DNA from: [Mycobacterium] vasticus | Lineage (GTDB): Bacteria > Actinomycetota > Actinomycetes > Mycobacteriales > Mycobacteriaceae | Direction: 5' to 3' | Length of the DNA: 64,000 bases | Assembly: GCF_020181595.1 (NCBI RefSeq) | Contig: NZ_CP084028.1 | Coordinates: 1,859,644-1,923,643, forward strand | Shown here: in pieces, positions 46,585 to 56,295 of the stretch | Layout: every line of letters starts with the position of its first letter | Position numbering within the stretch: position 1 is the first letter of the stretch | Program-made: the position numbers and the translations under genes | Notes under the pieces: model-generated | Seen by the model: only the letters and a program-made list of their open reading frames with translations | Told to the model about the DNA's origin: nothing | Database searches by the model: none

Positions 46585-46590
46585 GCTACA
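46585..46590 (+). promoter_or_regulatory. Candidate -10 box upstream of the DUF3040 gene
   Basis: TACAAT is a good mycobacterial -10 and would give a leader of about 120 bases. A second box, TATTAT at 46629-46634, could give a shorter one. Neither can be proved from sequence. Confidence 0.35.
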
Positions 46591-46716
46591 ATCGGACGAA
46601 GCCTGTGGTACGACGCAGGCCGACCTCGTATTATCAGTGTTAGTTGCCCGCATCGATGTCGTATCCACGCGGCGGGCAGTGATTTTTTGTGACCGGTCGT
46701 CAACAAGGAGGGACGA

Positions 46717-47112
46717 ATGCCACTCTCCGATCATGAGCAGCGCATGCTCGATGAGATCGAGAGCGCCCTCTATGCGGAGGACCCGAAGTTCGCGTCGAGC
46801 GTTCGCGGGGGCGGCTTGCGCACGCCCACCACCCGGCGTCGGGTGCAGGGCTTGGTGCTGTTCGTGGTGGGCTTGTTGATGCTGGTCTCGGGCATCCCGT
46901 TCTATGCGACGGTCAACCCCGGTTTCTTGATCCTGAGCGTGGTGGGCTTCGTGGTCATGTTCGCCGGCGTGGTGTTCGCGATCACCGGGAATCAAACCGT
47001 TCACGAGGCCGCGCCGAAGGGCGGCGGCGGTCCGCAGCGCCGGGTCAAGGGCGGCAGCGGCACCTTCGCCAGTCGCATGGAGGACCGTTTTCGTCGTCGA
47101 TTCGAGCCGTAG
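46717..47112 (+). CDS. DUF3040 membrane protein, Rv2169c-like
   Basis: 131-aa protein of a family found next to the dcw cluster in actinobacteria. The N-terminal helix MPLSDHEQRMLDEIESALYAEDPKFA is the family signature. Two membrane helices follow (about 46-66 and 70-92), then a basic Gly-rich tail. AAGGAGG precedes the ATG at ideal distance. A canonical terminator closes the gene. The function is unknown. Confidence 0.9.
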   Translation: MPLSDHEQRMLDEIESALYAEDPKFASSVRGGGLRTPTTRRRVQGLVLFVVGLLMLVSGIPFYATVNPGFLILSVVGFVVMFAGVVFAITGNQTVHEAAPKGGGGPQRRVKGGSGTFASRMEDRFRRRFEP

Positions 47113-47130
47113 CAACCCACATACGGTGTG

Positions 47131-47161
47131 AAAGGGCAGCCCCGAGGGGCTGCCCTTTTTT
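47131..47161 (+). terminator. Intrinsic terminator after the DUF3040 gene
   Basis: GGGCAGCCCC and GGGGCTGCCC form a perfect stem around GA (a few closing pairs must open), followed by six T residues. It begins 19 bases after the stop. It isolates the dcw cluster from this gene. Confidence 0.9.
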
Positions 47162-47181
47162 GTGCGCTGGCCACCCGGTCT

Positions 47182-47323
47182 CCCACTGAGCCCCACCGTT
47201 GGGCCCGGCCTCAGCCCCTGCTTCTGGCCGAGTGTGCGTATTCGTCGGAATTCCAGCCGTTCAGGCGAGTAGAACGCTCGCTCGGCGCCACCTGGGCCCC
47301 ACTCGTCCCCACTTTCTCCCCAC
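47182..47323 (-). promoter_or_regulatory. Two clusters of TGGGN repeats on the minus strand, MraZ-box-like
   Basis: Minus-strand GTGGG occurs at 47186 and 47196 (10 apart) and again at 47302, 47312 and 47323 (10 and 11 apart). This is the repeat and spacing of MraZ sites, but in the opposite direction to the box next to mraZ. They may be extra MraZ sites for looping or for a minus-strand transcript, or chance GC-rich sequence. Binding is not shown. Confidence 0.45.
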
Positions 47324-47437
47324 CGACTCCGACCTGGCATTTTCCGTCTCCGGTGGCCTGGTTCTGACCTGCCCAAGCCCGCATTGGCCCCCTTGAGTGG
47401 GGAGCCGGGGTAACTTGAGCCCTAGAAATGGTGCATA

Positions 47438-47462
47438 GTGGGTGAAAGTGGGGTATCGTGGG
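47438..47462 (+). promoter_or_regulatory. MraZ operator, three TGGGN direct repeats
   Basis: GTGGG occurs at 47438, 47448 and 47458, exactly ten bases apart, which is the TGGGN-N5 pattern bound by MraZ rings in other bacteria. An imperfect fourth copy (ATGGT) is at 47428. The array ends 32 bases before the mraZ ATG, so MraZ probably represses the dcw cluster from here. Confidence 0.8.
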
Positions 47463-47494
47463 CTAACGTTGTCGGCTTGAGGGGGAGGTGCCCA

Positions 47495-47926
47495 ATGTTT
47501 CTCGGCACCTACACGCCCAAGCTCGACGACAAGGGGCGGCTGACGCTGCCCGCCAAGTTCCGCGACGCACTGGCAGGGGGGTTGATGGTCACCAAGAGCC
47601 AAGATCACAGCCTGGCCGTGTACCCGCGGGCCGAGTTCGAGCAGGTGGCGCGCCGCGCGGCCAGCGCATCGCGCAGCAACCCCGACGCCCGGGCCTTCCT
47701 GCGCAACCTGGCCGCGGCCACCGATGAGCAGCACCCCGACGGCCAAGGCCGGATCACGCTGTCGGCCGACCACCGCCGCTACGCCAACCTGTCCAAGGAG
47801 TGCGTGGTGATCGGATCGGTCGACTACCTCGAGATCTGGGACGCCCAGGCGTGGAACGACTACCAGCAGACCCATGAAGAGAACTTCTCCGCGGCCAGCG
47901 ATGAAGCACTCAGCGACATCATCTGA
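47495..47926 (+). CDS. mraZ: Transcriptional regulator MraZ
   Basis: 143-aa regulator of the division and cell-wall cluster with two SpoVT/AbrB-like beta domains, each containing a family motif: [23 protein letters not shown] at the start and [18 protein letters not shown] after residue 80. It forms rings that bind TGGGN repeats; three such repeats lie just upstream. The ATG at 47495 follows GGGGGAGG and gives the family N-terminus; 19 codons of upstream frame overlap the operator and are rejected. Confidence 0.96.
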   Translation: MFLGTYTPKLDDKGRLTLPAKFRDALAGGLMVTKSQDHSLAVYPRAEFEQVARRAASASRSNPDARAFLRNLAAATDEQHPDGQGRITLSADHRRYANLSKECVVIGSVDYLEIWDAQAWNDYQQTHEENFSAASDEALSDII

Positions 47927-48062
47927 GGCGCCCGCCCGTGCCTCGTGGCCTCTGTCCGAACCGACCCTGACGTACTTCCCCAACGTCAGGTTCGTGCAGT
48001 CGGGCAGGGACCTCGAGGCAGGGGCCCGGCGAATCTGCCAGAGCGGACGGGGAGGTGTTGCG

Positions 48063-49070
48063 GTGGCCGAGCAGGGTGAATTCGGGCACGTGCCGGTCCT
48101 GCTGGAGCGTTGCGTCGAGCTGCTGGCTCCCGCATTGACCCGGGTGTCGCCCGACGGATCGGGTGGGACGCTGGTGGACGCCACATTGGGCGCCGGCGGG
48201 CACGCCGAACGATTCCTCACCGACTTTCCCGGCCTGCGGCTGATCGGCCTGGACCGCGACCCCACCGCCCTGGACATCGCCGGTAATCGTTTGGCGCGCT
48301 TTGCTGATCGCTTTACCACGGTGCGTACCCGCTACGACGGGATCGCCGACGCGCTGACGGAATCGGGGCTTGCCGCAACCGGCTCGATCGACGGCGTGCT
48401 GTTCGATCTGGGTGTCTCCTCGATGCAGCTCGACCGGGCCGAGCGGGGATTCTCCTACTCCCACGACGCCCCGCTGGACATGCGGATGGACCCGCAGGGT
48501 GAGCTGACGGCCGCCGACATTCTCAACACCTATGACGCGGCGGCGCTCACCGACATCCTGCGCCGCTACGGCGAGGAGCGTTTCGCGTCCCGGATCGCAG
48601 CGCGCATCGTCCGACGTCGGGAGCAGACGCCGTTCACCTCGACCGGCGAGCTGACCGCACTTCTCTACGAGGCGATTCCGGCGCCGGCGCGGCGTACCGG
48701 CGGGCATCCGGCCAAGCGGACCTTCCAGGCCCTGCGGATCGCCGTCAACGGTGAACTCGACTCGTTGCGCGCTGCGGTTCCGGCCGCGCTGAACGCCCTG
48801 GTGGTGGGTGGGCGTATCGCGGTGATGGCCTACCAGTCGCTGGAGGACCGGATCGTCAAGCAGGTGTTCGCCGCCGCGACCGCGTCCCGCACGCCGGCCG
48901 GCCTGCCGGTCGAATTGCCCGGTGACGAAGCAAGATTCACGGCGCTGACGCGTGGCGCCGAGCAGGCTCAACCGGATGAGATCGAGCGGAACCCGCGGGC
49001 CGGTTCGGTCCGGCTGCGGGCCGCCCAGCGGGTGCAGGCCGGGCTGATCGTGGCACCGAGGGGGAGATGA
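48063..49070 (+). CDS. rsmH: 16S rRNA (cytosine1402-N4)-methyltransferase RsmH (MraW)
   Basis: 335-aa SAM-dependent enzyme that methylates C1402 of 16S rRNA. The SAM loop is [14 protein letters not shown], with [10 protein letters not shown] and [11 protein letters not shown] later. The GTG at 48063 has GGGAGG seven bases upstream and gives the usual family length. An alternative ATG at 47901, overlapping the mraZ end, adds 54 residues. Part of that extension ([18 protein letters not shown]) closely resembles the annotated start of the M. tuberculosis protein as I recall it, so a longer form may be made. The stop overlaps ftsL (ATGA). Confidence 0.9.
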   Translation: MAEQGEFGHVPVLLERCVELLAPALTRVSPDGSGGTLVDATLGAGGHAERFLTDFPGLRLIGLDRDPTALDIAGNRLARFADRFTTVRTRYDGIADALTESGLAATGSIDGVLFDLGVSSMQLDRAERGFSYSHDAPLDMRMDPQGELTAADILNTYDAAALTDILRRYGEERFASRIAARIVRRREQTPFTSTGELTALLYEAIPAPARRTGGHPAKRTFQALRIAVNGELDSLRAAVPAALNALVVGGRIAVMAYQSLEDRIVKQVFAAATASRTPAGLPVELPGDEARFTALTRGAEQAQPDEIERNPRAGSVRLRAAQRVQAGLIVAPRGR

Positions 49071-50131
49071 TGGCGACCAAGCGCAAGCCCGCGCAGCGGC
49101 AGGGTGACCGCCGTCGGGGTCCCGAGGGCGCAACCCGCGCCGGGTCGCGCCGGGCGGGTGACACTGCAGCGAACCGGCGGGTCCGCCGGCAGCACGCGAC
49201 GGCCACCGCGCCGGGCCGCGAAACCCGGCCGCGGTCCGGGCCGCAGAACACCGCTGGACCGCGCCCCGATGCCCGGCCGGCGCCGCCGAAGAGCACCAAG
49301 CAGGCCAAGGCGCGTGCCAAGGCGCGAAAGGCCAAGGCCCCCAAGGTAGTACGCGTACCACTGCGTGAACGCCTGATCACCCGGCTGGCCTCGGTCGACC
49401 TGCGCCCGCGCACGCTTGCGGCCAAGGTCCCGTTCGTCGTGCTGATCATCGGCGCGCTCGGTATCGGGCTGGGGATCACGCTGTGGCTCTCGACGGACGC
49501 CGCCGAACGCTCCTATCAGTTGGGCAGCATCAAGGAACGCAATCGTGTTCTGCTGCAGCAGAAGGAAGCCCTCGAACGCGACGTGCTCACCGCAGAGTCC
49601 GCGCCCGCACTTGCCGAGGCGGCTCGGGAACTGGGCATGATTCCGACCCGCGACACCGCGCATCTGGTCCAGGACCCGGTGGGCAACTGGGTGGTCGTCG
49701 GGGTTCCCAAGCCCGCCGAAGGTGTGCCGCCGCCGCCGCTGAACACCAAGCTGCCCGACGACCGGCCGACGCCTGCTGAGGTGCCGGTTCGGGTGCCGGT
49801 CGCCGTCGCCAAGCCGCCGGCTCCGCATCTGCCCGACGCCGGTGTGCCGCCGGCCGGTGTGCCCGGTGCCCCCCTGACCATTCCCGGCCTGTCCGGGACG
49901 CCGCTGCTCGGTCCGGCGCCGGGACCCGGGGTGGACACGCTGCCGGTCGCCGTGCCGCCGGGTCAGGTTCTGCCGCCCGAGTCGGTTCTGCCGCCGGGTC
50001 AGGTTCTGCCGCCCGAGTCCGTTCTGCCGCCTGCGGCCGTCCTTCCGCCCGAGGCGGCACTGCCGCCCGAGCCGCTGCCTGGGCCGCCTGATGCGGTGGT
50101 GGTGCCGGCGGCGCCCGGAGCGCTGCGATGA
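49067..50131 (+). CDS. ftsL: Cell division protein FtsL-like (Rv2164c)
   Basis: 354-aa bitopic division protein. A basic cytoplasmic part (1-120) is very rich in Arg, Lys and Ala. One membrane helix lies at about 125-145, and a short coiled coil ([23 protein letters not shown]) follows, as expected for FtsL, which joins FtsQ/FtsB. The outer tail (about 215-354) is Pro-rich and includes two 12-residue repeats. Studies in M. smegmatis assign this gene as FtsL. The start overlaps the rsmH stop, and the stop overlaps pbpB, both as ATGA. Confidence 0.85.
   Translation: MMATKRKPAQRQGDRRRGPEGATRAGSRRAGDTAANRRVRRQHATATAPGRETRPRSGPQNTAGPRPDARPAPPKSTKQAKARAKARKAKAPKVVRVPLRERLITRLASVDLRPRTLAAKVPFVVLIIGALGIGLGITLWLSTDAAERSYQLGSIKERNRVLLQQKEALERDVLTAESAPALAEAARELGMIPTRDTAHLVQDPVGNWVVVGVPKPAEGVPPPPLNTKLPDDRPTPAEVPVRVPVAVAKPPAPHLPDAGVPPAGVPGAPLTIPGLSGTPLLGPAPGPGVDTLPVAVPPGQVLPPESVLPPGQVLPPESVLPPAAVLPPEAALPPEPLPGPPDAVVVPAAPGALR
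49955..50026 (+). repeat. 36-bp tandem repeat within ftsL
   Basis: Two 36-base units (49955-49990 and 49991-50026) differ at one base and encode [12 protein letters not shown] twice. Degenerate PPEA/PPEP units follow. The frame is kept, so copy number could change without breaking the protein. Confidence 0.9.
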
Positions 50132-52047
50132 GACGGCCCGGCCCGGCGAAAGCCCCCAAGCAGTCCAAGGCTCCGAAAGGGGCAGTGGCAGAGGGGCGTT
50201 CGGCGCGGGACCGTCGTACTCGCACGGCGACCGAACTGGGCGGGCGCAGCGCGTCATTTGCCTTCCGGCAGCGCATCGGCAACGCCGTCATCCTGCTGGT
50301 GCTGGCGCTGGCGGCGGCACAGCTGTTCTATCTGCAGGTGCCCGAAGCCTCCGGGCTGCGGGCCGAAGCCGCCGGACAGCTCAAGGTCACCGATGTCGAA
50401 CCGGCCATGCGCGGCGACATAGTCGACCGCAACGGCGACAAGCTGGCGTTCACCATCGAGGCCCGCGCGCTGACCTTCCAGCCGATCAAGGTGGGCAAGA
50501 TGCTCGCCGAGGCGAAGAAGAAGAGCGCCGCCGCCCCCGACCCGGAGCGCCGGCTGCAGGAGATCGCCAAAGAGATCGCCCAGCGACTCGGCGACAAGAC
50601 CGACTCCGCGAAGCTGCTCAAGAAGCTGCACAGCAAAGAGACGTTCGTCTATCTGGCCCGCGCCGTCGACCCGGCGTTGGCCGAGGCGATCAGCGACAAG
50701 TTCCCGGAGGTCGGCAGCGAACGCCAGGACCTGCGGCAGTATCCCGGCGGGTCGCTGGCGGCCAATATCGTCGGCGGCATCGACTGGGACGGCCACGGCC
50801 TGCTGGGCCTGGAGGACTCGATGGACGCCGTGCTGGCCGGAACCGACGGGTCGGTCACCTACGACCGCGGCTCAGACGGCGTGGTGATTCCGGGCAGTTA
50901 CCGCAACCGGCACCGGGCGGTCAACGGGTCCACAGTCCAGCTCACCCTCGATGACGACATCCAGTTCTACGTCCAGCAGCAGGTGCAGCAGGCCAAGAAC
51001 GTCACCGGCTCCCGCAACGTCACGGCGGTGGTGCTGGATGCCAAGACCGGTGAGGTGCTGGCGATGGCCGGCGACAACACCTTCGACCCGTCGCAGGACA
51101 TCGGCCGCCAGGAGGACCGCCAACTCGGCAACCTCGCGGTGTCGACGCCGTTCGAGCCGGGCTCGGTGAACAAGATCGTCACCGCGGCATCGGTAATCGA
51201 GTACGGCCTGTCCAACCCCGACGAGGTCCTGCAGGTTCCCGGCTCCATCAACGTCGCCGACGTCACCGTCAGTGACGCCTGGGAGCACGGCGTCGCGCCC
51301 TACACCACCACCGGGATCTTCGGTAAGTCCTCCAACGTGGGCACCCTGATGCTGGCGCAGCGGGTGGGGCCGGAGCGCTGGTTCGACATGGTGGGGAAGT
51401 TCGGGCTCGGGCAGCGCACCGGCGTGGGGCTGCCCGGGGAGAGCGCCGGGCTGGTCCCGCCGGTCGACCAATGGTCGGGCAGCTCGTTCGCGAACCTGCC
51501 TATCGGTCAAGGGCTTTCGATGACACTGCTGCAGATGGCCGGCATGTACCAGGCGATCGCCAACGACGGGGTACGGATCGCGCCCCGCATCGTCAAGTCG
51601 ACCGTCGCCCCCGACGGCACCCGTACCGAGGAGCCGAGGCCCGAAGGCGTCCAGGTGGTCTCCGCCACGACGGCTCAGACCGTGCGCAACATGCTGCGGT
51701 CGGTGGTGCAGCGCGACCCGACCGGCGTCCAGCAGGGCACCGGTTGGCAGGCCGCCGTGGACGGGTACCAGATCGCCGGAAAGACCGGCACCGCGCAGCA
51801 GATCAACTCCGGTTGCGGCTGCTACTACGACGACGTCTACTGGATCACGTTCGCCGGGATGGCTCCCGCCGAGAATCCGCGCTACGTGATCGGGCTGATG
51901 ATGGACAACCCGCACCGGGCCGCTGACGGTTCACCCGGTACCTCGGCCGCACCGCTGTTCCACAACATCGCCGCCTGGCTGTTGCAGCGCCACAACGTGC
52001 CGCTGTCGCCCGATCTGGGGCCACCGCTGCTCCTGCAGGCGATGTAA
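50128..52047 (+). CDS. pbpB: Penicillin-binding protein PbpB (FtsI/PBP3)
   Basis: 639-aa septal transpeptidase that crosslinks peptidoglycan with FtsW. A basic cytoplasmic tail (1-48) leads to one membrane helix (about 50-70), a dimerisation domain and the transpeptidase. Active-site motifs are SVNK (Ser346), SSN (401-403) and KTGT (from Lys552). The start overlaps the ftsL stop (ATGA). In M. tuberculosis a PE_PGRS gene and others lie between pbpB and murE; here the gap is only 136 bases with a promoter-like box. Confidence 0.95.
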   Translation: MRRPGPAKAPKQSKAPKGAVAEGRSARDRRTRTATELGGRSASFAFRQRIGNAVILLVLALAAAQLFYLQVPEASGLRAEAAGQLKVTDVEPAMRGDIVDRNGDKLAFTIEARALTFQPIKVGKMLAEAKKKSAAAPDPERRLQEIAKEIAQRLGDKTDSAKLLKKLHSKETFVYLARAVDPALAEAISDKFPEVGSERQDLRQYPGGSLAANIVGGIDWDGHGLLGLEDSMDAVLAGTDGSVTYDRGSDGVVIPGSYRNRHRAVNGSTVQLTLDDDIQFYVQQQVQQAKNVTGSRNVTAVVLDAKTGEVLAMAGDNTFDPSQDIGRQEDRQLGNLAVSTPFEPGSVNKIVTAASVIEYGLSNPDEVLQVPGSINVADVTVSDAWEHGVAPYTTTGIFGKSSNVGTLMLAQRVGPERWFDMVGKFGLGQRTGVGLPGESAGLVPPVDQWSGSSFANLPIGQGLSMTLLQMAGMYQAIANDGVRIAPRIVKSTVAPDGTRTEEPRPEGVQVVSATTAQTVRNMLRSVVQRDPTGVQQGTGWQAAVDGYQIAGKTGTAQQINSGCGCYYDDVYWITFAGMAPAENPRYVIGLMMDNPHRAADGSPGTSAAPLFHNIAAWLLQRHNVPLSPDLGPPLLLQAM

Positions 52048-52130
52048 CCGGTCGGACTGGTCGAGCCGGGCAATGGGGGACCCGGCGCCGAAAGTCGGAT
52101 CGCCTGCATCGTTGTTGCCGCCCGGCTGGG

Positions 52131-52136
52131 TAGTCT
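52131..52136 (+). promoter_or_regulatory. Candidate internal promoter -10 box upstream of murE
   Basis: TAGTCT lies in the only sizeable gap of the cluster between pbpB and ftsQ. It would give murE a leader of about 40 bases with GGAGG, and could supply an extra transcript for the mur genes. Confidence 0.4.
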
Positions 52137-52183
52137 CAGGTCCGATCCAGAGGAGTTGATCGCAGCGGACGGAGGTGACGGCG

Positions 52184-53725
52184 GTGTCTGCCGCAATGCG
52201 CCCAGATGTCGGTGGGGGCACGCCGTTGCCGGAGCTGGCCGCCCGGATCGGGGCGGTCGCGGCGACCGGCGACGTGGTGCCGCCGCTGCCGATCACCGGG
52301 TTGACCCTGCGGGCTCAGGACGTGCAGCCCGGTGACCTGTTCGCCGCGCTGCCCGGCGCCAAGACCCACGGGGCGCGGTTCGTCGCCGATGCGGTGGCGC
52401 GCGGTGCGGTGGCGATACTCTCCGACGGAGCAGGAGTCACCGAGATCGAAGGTGCCGCAACGGCACCCGGTATACCCGTGGTGGTGCACCCGGCCCCGCG
52501 TGCGGTGCTCGGGGAGCTGGCCGCCGCGGTCTACGGGCACCCCTGTGACCGCCTGGGCCTGATCGGGATCACCGGAACATCCGGCAAGACCACCACCGCC
52601 TATCTGGTCGAGGCCGGGCTGCGCGCCGCCGGCCGCACCGCCGGGCTGATCGGCACGGTCGGCGTCCGGATCGACGGGGTCGACCTGCCCAGTGCGCTGA
52701 CCACCCCGGAGGCCCCGGCGCTGCAGGCGCTGCTGGCGCTGATGGCCCAGCGCGGGGTGGACACCGTGGTCATGGAGGTGTCCAGTCACGCGCTGAGCCT
52801 GGGCCGGGTCGACGGATCGCGGTTCGCGGTGGGCGGCTTCACCAACCTGTCCCGCGACCACCTGGACTTCCACCCGACCATGGCCGACTACTTCGAGGCC
52901 AAAGCACGGCTGTTCGACCCGGTGTCGCCGTTGCACGCCGCCGTGTCGGTGGTCTGTGTCGACGATGACGCCGGTGCGGCGATGGCCGCGCGCGCGGCGT
53001 CGCCGGTGACCGTCAGCGCGACGGGTCGCCCGGCGGACTGGCGCCTGGAATCGGTTGACGCCGGTTCGGGCCCGGCTGCTCAAGAGTTCACCGTGGTCGA
53101 TCCCGCCGGCGTGCACCACCTGATCGGCATCGGCCTGCCCGGCGACTACAACATCGCCAACTGCCTTGTGGCGCTGGCGATTCTGGACTCGGTCGGTGTC
53201 TCCCCGGAACAGGCCGCGCCCGGATTGCGCGATGCGCGGGTGCCCGGACGCATGGAGCCCGTCGACCGCGGTCAGGGTTTCCTGGCGCTGGTCGACTACG
53301 CGCACAAGCCGGGTGCGTTGGAGGCGGTGTTGACCACGCTGCGCGGCGAACTGGCGGACACCGATGGCCGGCTGGCCGTGGTGTTCGGTGCCGGCGGGGA
53401 CCGCGACCACGGCAAGCGCACCCCGATGGGACAGATCGCCGCGGAACTCGCCGACCTGGTCGTCGTCACCGACGACAACCCGCGCAGCGAGGACCCCGCC
53501 GACATACGCCGGACCATCCTGGCCGGTGCCCAAGCCGGTTCGGCGCAGACGGTCGAGATCGGCGACCGCCGGGCCGCCATCGAGTACGCGGCGGGCTGGG
53601 CGCGTCCCGGCGACGTGGTGCTGATCGCCGGCAAGGGCCATGAGACCGGGCAGACCGCCGGCGGGCAGACCCAACCGTTCGACGATCGCGTCGAACTCGC
53701 CGCGGTGCTGGAGCGGCTCGGATGA
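52184..53725 (+). CDS. murE: UDP-MurNAc-L-Ala-D-Glu--meso-DAP ligase
   Basis: Adds meso-diaminopimelate to the stem peptide. The 513-aa Mur ligase has the ATP loop [11 protein letters not shown] and the meso-DAP specificity motif DDNPRSEDP, so the third residue is mDAP as in all mycobacteria. The GTG at 52184 is chosen because GGAGG (52171-52175) stands eight bases upstream; an earlier GTG at 52175 overlaps that site. The stop overlaps murF (ATGA). Confidence 0.95.
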   Translation: MSAAMRPDVGGGTPLPELAARIGAVAATGDVVPPLPITGLTLRAQDVQPGDLFAALPGAKTHGARFVADAVARGAVAILSDGAGVTEIEGAATAPGIPVVVHPAPRAVLGELAAAVYGHPCDRLGLIGITGTSGKTTTAYLVEAGLRAAGRTAGLIGTVGVRIDGVDLPSALTTPEAPALQALLALMAQRGVDTVVMEVSSHALSLGRVDGSRFAVGGFTNLSRDHLDFHPTMADYFEAKARLFDPVSPLHAAVSVVCVDDDAGAAMAARAASPVTVSATGRPADWRLESVDAGSGPAAQEFTVVDPAGVHHLIGIGLPGDYNIANCLVALAILDSVGVSPEQAAPGLRDARVPGRMEPVDRGQGFLALVDYAHKPGALEAVLTTLRGELADTDGRLAVVFGAGGDRDHGKRTPMGQIAAELADLVVVTDDNPRSEDPADIRRTILAGAQAGSAQTVEIGDRRAAIEYAAGWARPGDVVLIAGKGHETGQTAGGQTQPFDDRVELAAVLERLG

Positions 53726-55218
53726 TCGAGCTGAGCCTCACCGAGATCGCCGATATCGTCGGTGGCCGGCTGGCCGACGTCACCGTCGAGGCGGCCGCGA
53801 ACGTCTACGTCACCGGCACGGTGGAGTTCGATTCCCGCCGGATCACGCCGGGATCGTTGTTTCTGGCGCTGCCCGGTGCGCGCGCCGACGGCCATGACCA
53901 TGCGGCCGCCGCGGTGGACGCCGGTGCGGTGGCGGTGCTGGCCGCGCGCCCGGTCGGGGTGCCGGCTATCGTCGTCGAACCCATCGCCTCGGACAGCCGA
54001 TCGGGCGCGCTGGAACACGACGACGAGGCCGGATCCGGTGCCGCCGTGCTGGCCGCCTTGGCCTCCCTGGCCGCGGCGGTGGCCGCCAGGCTGGTGGCCG
54101 GCGGGCTGAGAATCGTCGGCGTCACCGGATCGTCGGGCAAGACCTCCACCAAGGACCTGATCGCCGCGGTACTGGCGCCGTTGGGCCAGGTGGTGGCCCC
54201 GCCCGGCTCGTTCAACAACGAACTGGGCCACCCGTGGACGGTGCTGCGCGCCGATGAGGACACCGACTTTCTGGTACTCGAACTCTCGGCGCGGCACCGC
54301 GGCAATATCGCCGCGCTGGCGGCCATCGCGCCGCCGCAGGTGGCGGTGGTGCTCAACGTCGGAACCGCGCACCTGGGTGAGTTCGGTTCACGGGAGGCGA
54401 TCGCCGACACCAAAGCCGAACTCGCCCAAGCTGTTCCGGAGTCCGGCGTGGTGATCCTCAACGTCGACGATTCGGCGGTGGCAGCGATGGCCGACAAGAC
54501 CGACGCCCGGGTGGTGCGGGTCAGCCGCGCCCCCGCCGATGTGTGGGCCGGCCCGGTGCTGCTCGACGAGCTGGCCCGCCCGCGCTTCACCCTGCACGCC
54601 GGCGCGCGCGGTGAGGCCGAGATGGCGCTCGGGGTGTCCGGCGATCACCAGGTCGGCAACGCGCTGTGTGCGGCCGCCGTCGCGCTGGAATGCGGTGCCA
54701 CACCACAACAGGTGGCCGCCGCCCTGGCCGCTGCCGGACCGGCGTCGCAGCACCGCATGCACGTGCGCACCCGCTCCGACGGGGTGACGGTGATCGATGA
54801 CGCCTACAACGCCAATCCCGACTCCATGCGCGCGGCATTGCAGGCGCTGGTCTGGATCGCCCGCGGAGAGGGGGTGGCGGCGCGGCGCAGTTGGGCGGTG
54901 CTCGGGGAGATGGCTGAGCTGGGCGAGGACGCGATATCCGAGCATGACCGCATCGGACGGCTGGCGGTGCGCTTAGATGTGTCTCGTCTGATAGTGGTCG
55001 GAGTGGGGAGATCGATGGGCGCGATGCACCACGGCGCGGTCATGGAGGGGTCCTGGGGCTCGGAAGCGACGGCGGTAGACGACGTCGACGCCGCCCTGGC
55101 CCTGTTGCGTGCCGAACTCGAACCCGGCGACGTGGTGCTGGTCAAGGCGTCCAACTCGGCCGGGCTGACCGCTCTGGCTGACGCGCTGACCAGCGACGAT
55201 CGAGGAGATCGCGGATGA
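53722..55218 (+). CDS. murF: UDP-MurNAc-tripeptide--D-Ala-D-Ala ligase
   Basis: 498-aa Mur ligase that attaches D-Ala-D-Ala and completes the pentapeptide. The ATP loop is [13 protein letters not shown], and [13 protein letters not shown] and [17 protein letters not shown] are the later family motifs. It starts and ends in ATGA overlaps with murE and mraY, so the three proteins are made in step. Confidence 0.95.
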   Translation: MIELSLTEIADIVGGRLADVTVEAAANVYVTGTVEFDSRRITPGSLFLALPGARADGHDHAAAAVDAGAVAVLAARPVGVPAIVVEPIASDSRSGALEHDDEAGSGAAVLAALASLAAAVAARLVAGGLRIVGVTGSSGKTSTKDLIAAVLAPLGQVVAPPGSFNNELGHPWTVLRADEDTDFLVLELSARHRGNIAALAAIAPPQVAVVLNVGTAHLGEFGSREAIADTKAELAQAVPESGVVILNVDDSAVAAMADKTDARVVRVSRAPADVWAGPVLLDELARPRFTLHAGARGEAEMALGVSGDHQVGNALCAAAVALECGATPQQVAAALAAAGPASQHRMHVRTRSDGVTVIDDAYNANPDSMRAALQALVWIARGEGVAARRSWAVLGEMAELGEDAISEHDRIGRLAVRLDVSRLIVVGVGRSMGAMHHGAVMEGSWGSEATAVDDVDAALALLRAELEPGDVVLVKASNSAGLTALADALTSDDRGDRG

Positions 55219-56294
55219 TAATGATCCTGGTCGCGGCCGGTGTCGCGTTGTTGGTGGCGATCCTGCTGACCCCGGTGCTGATCCGGCTGTTCACCAAGCA
55301 GGGGTTCGGGCAGGAGATCCGCGAGGACGGCCCGGCCAGCCACCAGAGCAAGCGCGGCACACCGTCGATGGGCGGCGTGGCCATCGTGGCCGGGCTGTGG
55401 GCGGGTTATCTGACCGCGCAGCTGGCCGGCCTGGTGTTCTACGGCACCGGGCCGACGGCCTCGGGCCTGCTGGTGCTGGGCCTGGCCACCGCGTTGGGGG
55501 TGGTGGGCTTCATCGACGACCTGATCAAGATCCGCCGGTCGCGCAACCTGGGCCTGAACAAGACCGCCAAGACCGTCGGGCAGGTCACCGCGGCCACCCT
55601 GTTCGGTCTGCTGGTACTCGGCTTCCGCAACGGTTCGGGCCTGACGCCGGGATCCCAGCAGCTGTCCTACGTGCGCGAAATCGCCACCGTCACATTGCCT
55701 GCTGCGGTGTTCGTGGTGTTCGTCATTCTGATCGTCAGCGCCTGGTCGAACGCGGTGAACTTCACCGACGGCCTCGACGGTCTGGCGGCGGGGTCCATGG
55801 CGATGGTCAGCGGCGCTTACGTGCTGATCACCGTCATGCAGCACCGCAACGCGTGTGCGATAGCACCCGGGCTGGGCTGCTACAACGTCCGCGACCCGCT
55901 GGACTTGGCGCTGATCGCCGGGGCGACCGCGGGCGCCTGCATCGGATTCCTGTGGTGGAACGCCGCGCCGGCGAAGATCTTCATGGGCGACACCGGTTCG
56001 CTGGCACTGGGCGGGATCATCGCCGGGTTGTCGATCACCACCCGCACCGAGATTCTCGCGGTGGTGCTCGGCGGGCTGTTCGTCGCCGAGATCACCTCGG
56101 TGGTGGTGCAGATCGTGGCGTTCCGCAGCACCGGCCGCCGGGTGTTCCGGATGGCGCCGTTCCATCACCACTTCGAGCTGGCGGGCTGGGCCGAGACCAC
56201 GGTGATCATCCGGTTCTGGCTGCTGACCGCCATCGCCTGCGGGCTGGGTGTCTCGATGTTCTACGGCGAGTGGTTCACCGCCGTCGGAGGCTGA
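55215..56294 (+). CDS. mraY: Phospho-MurNAc-pentapeptide transferase (MraY/MurX)
   Basis: 359-aa membrane enzyme that makes lipid I from UDP-MurNAc-pentapeptide and decaprenyl phosphate. About ten helices are visible. Catalytic and Mg2+ residues lie in GFIDDLIKI, in [16 protein letters not shown] and in [10 protein letters not shown]. It starts in the murF stop (ATGA); murD follows after one base. Confidence 0.95.
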   Translation: MIMILVAAGVALLVAILLTPVLIRLFTKQGFGQEIREDGPASHQSKRGTPSMGGVAIVAGLWAGYLTAQLAGLVFYGTGPTASGLLVLGLATALGVVGFIDDLIKIRRSRNLGLNKTAKTVGQVTAATLFGLLVLGFRNGSGLTPGSQQLSYVREIATVTLPAAVFVVFVILIVSAWSNAVNFTDGLDGLAAGSMAMVSGAYVLITVMQHRNACAIAPGLGCYNVRDPLDLALIAGATAGACIGFLWWNAAPAKIFMGDTGSLALGGIIAGLSITTRTEILAVVLGGLFVAEITSVVVQIVAFRSTGRRVFRMAPFHHHFELAGWAETTVIIRFWLLTAIACGLGVSMFYGEWFTAVGG

Positions 56295-56295
56295 C

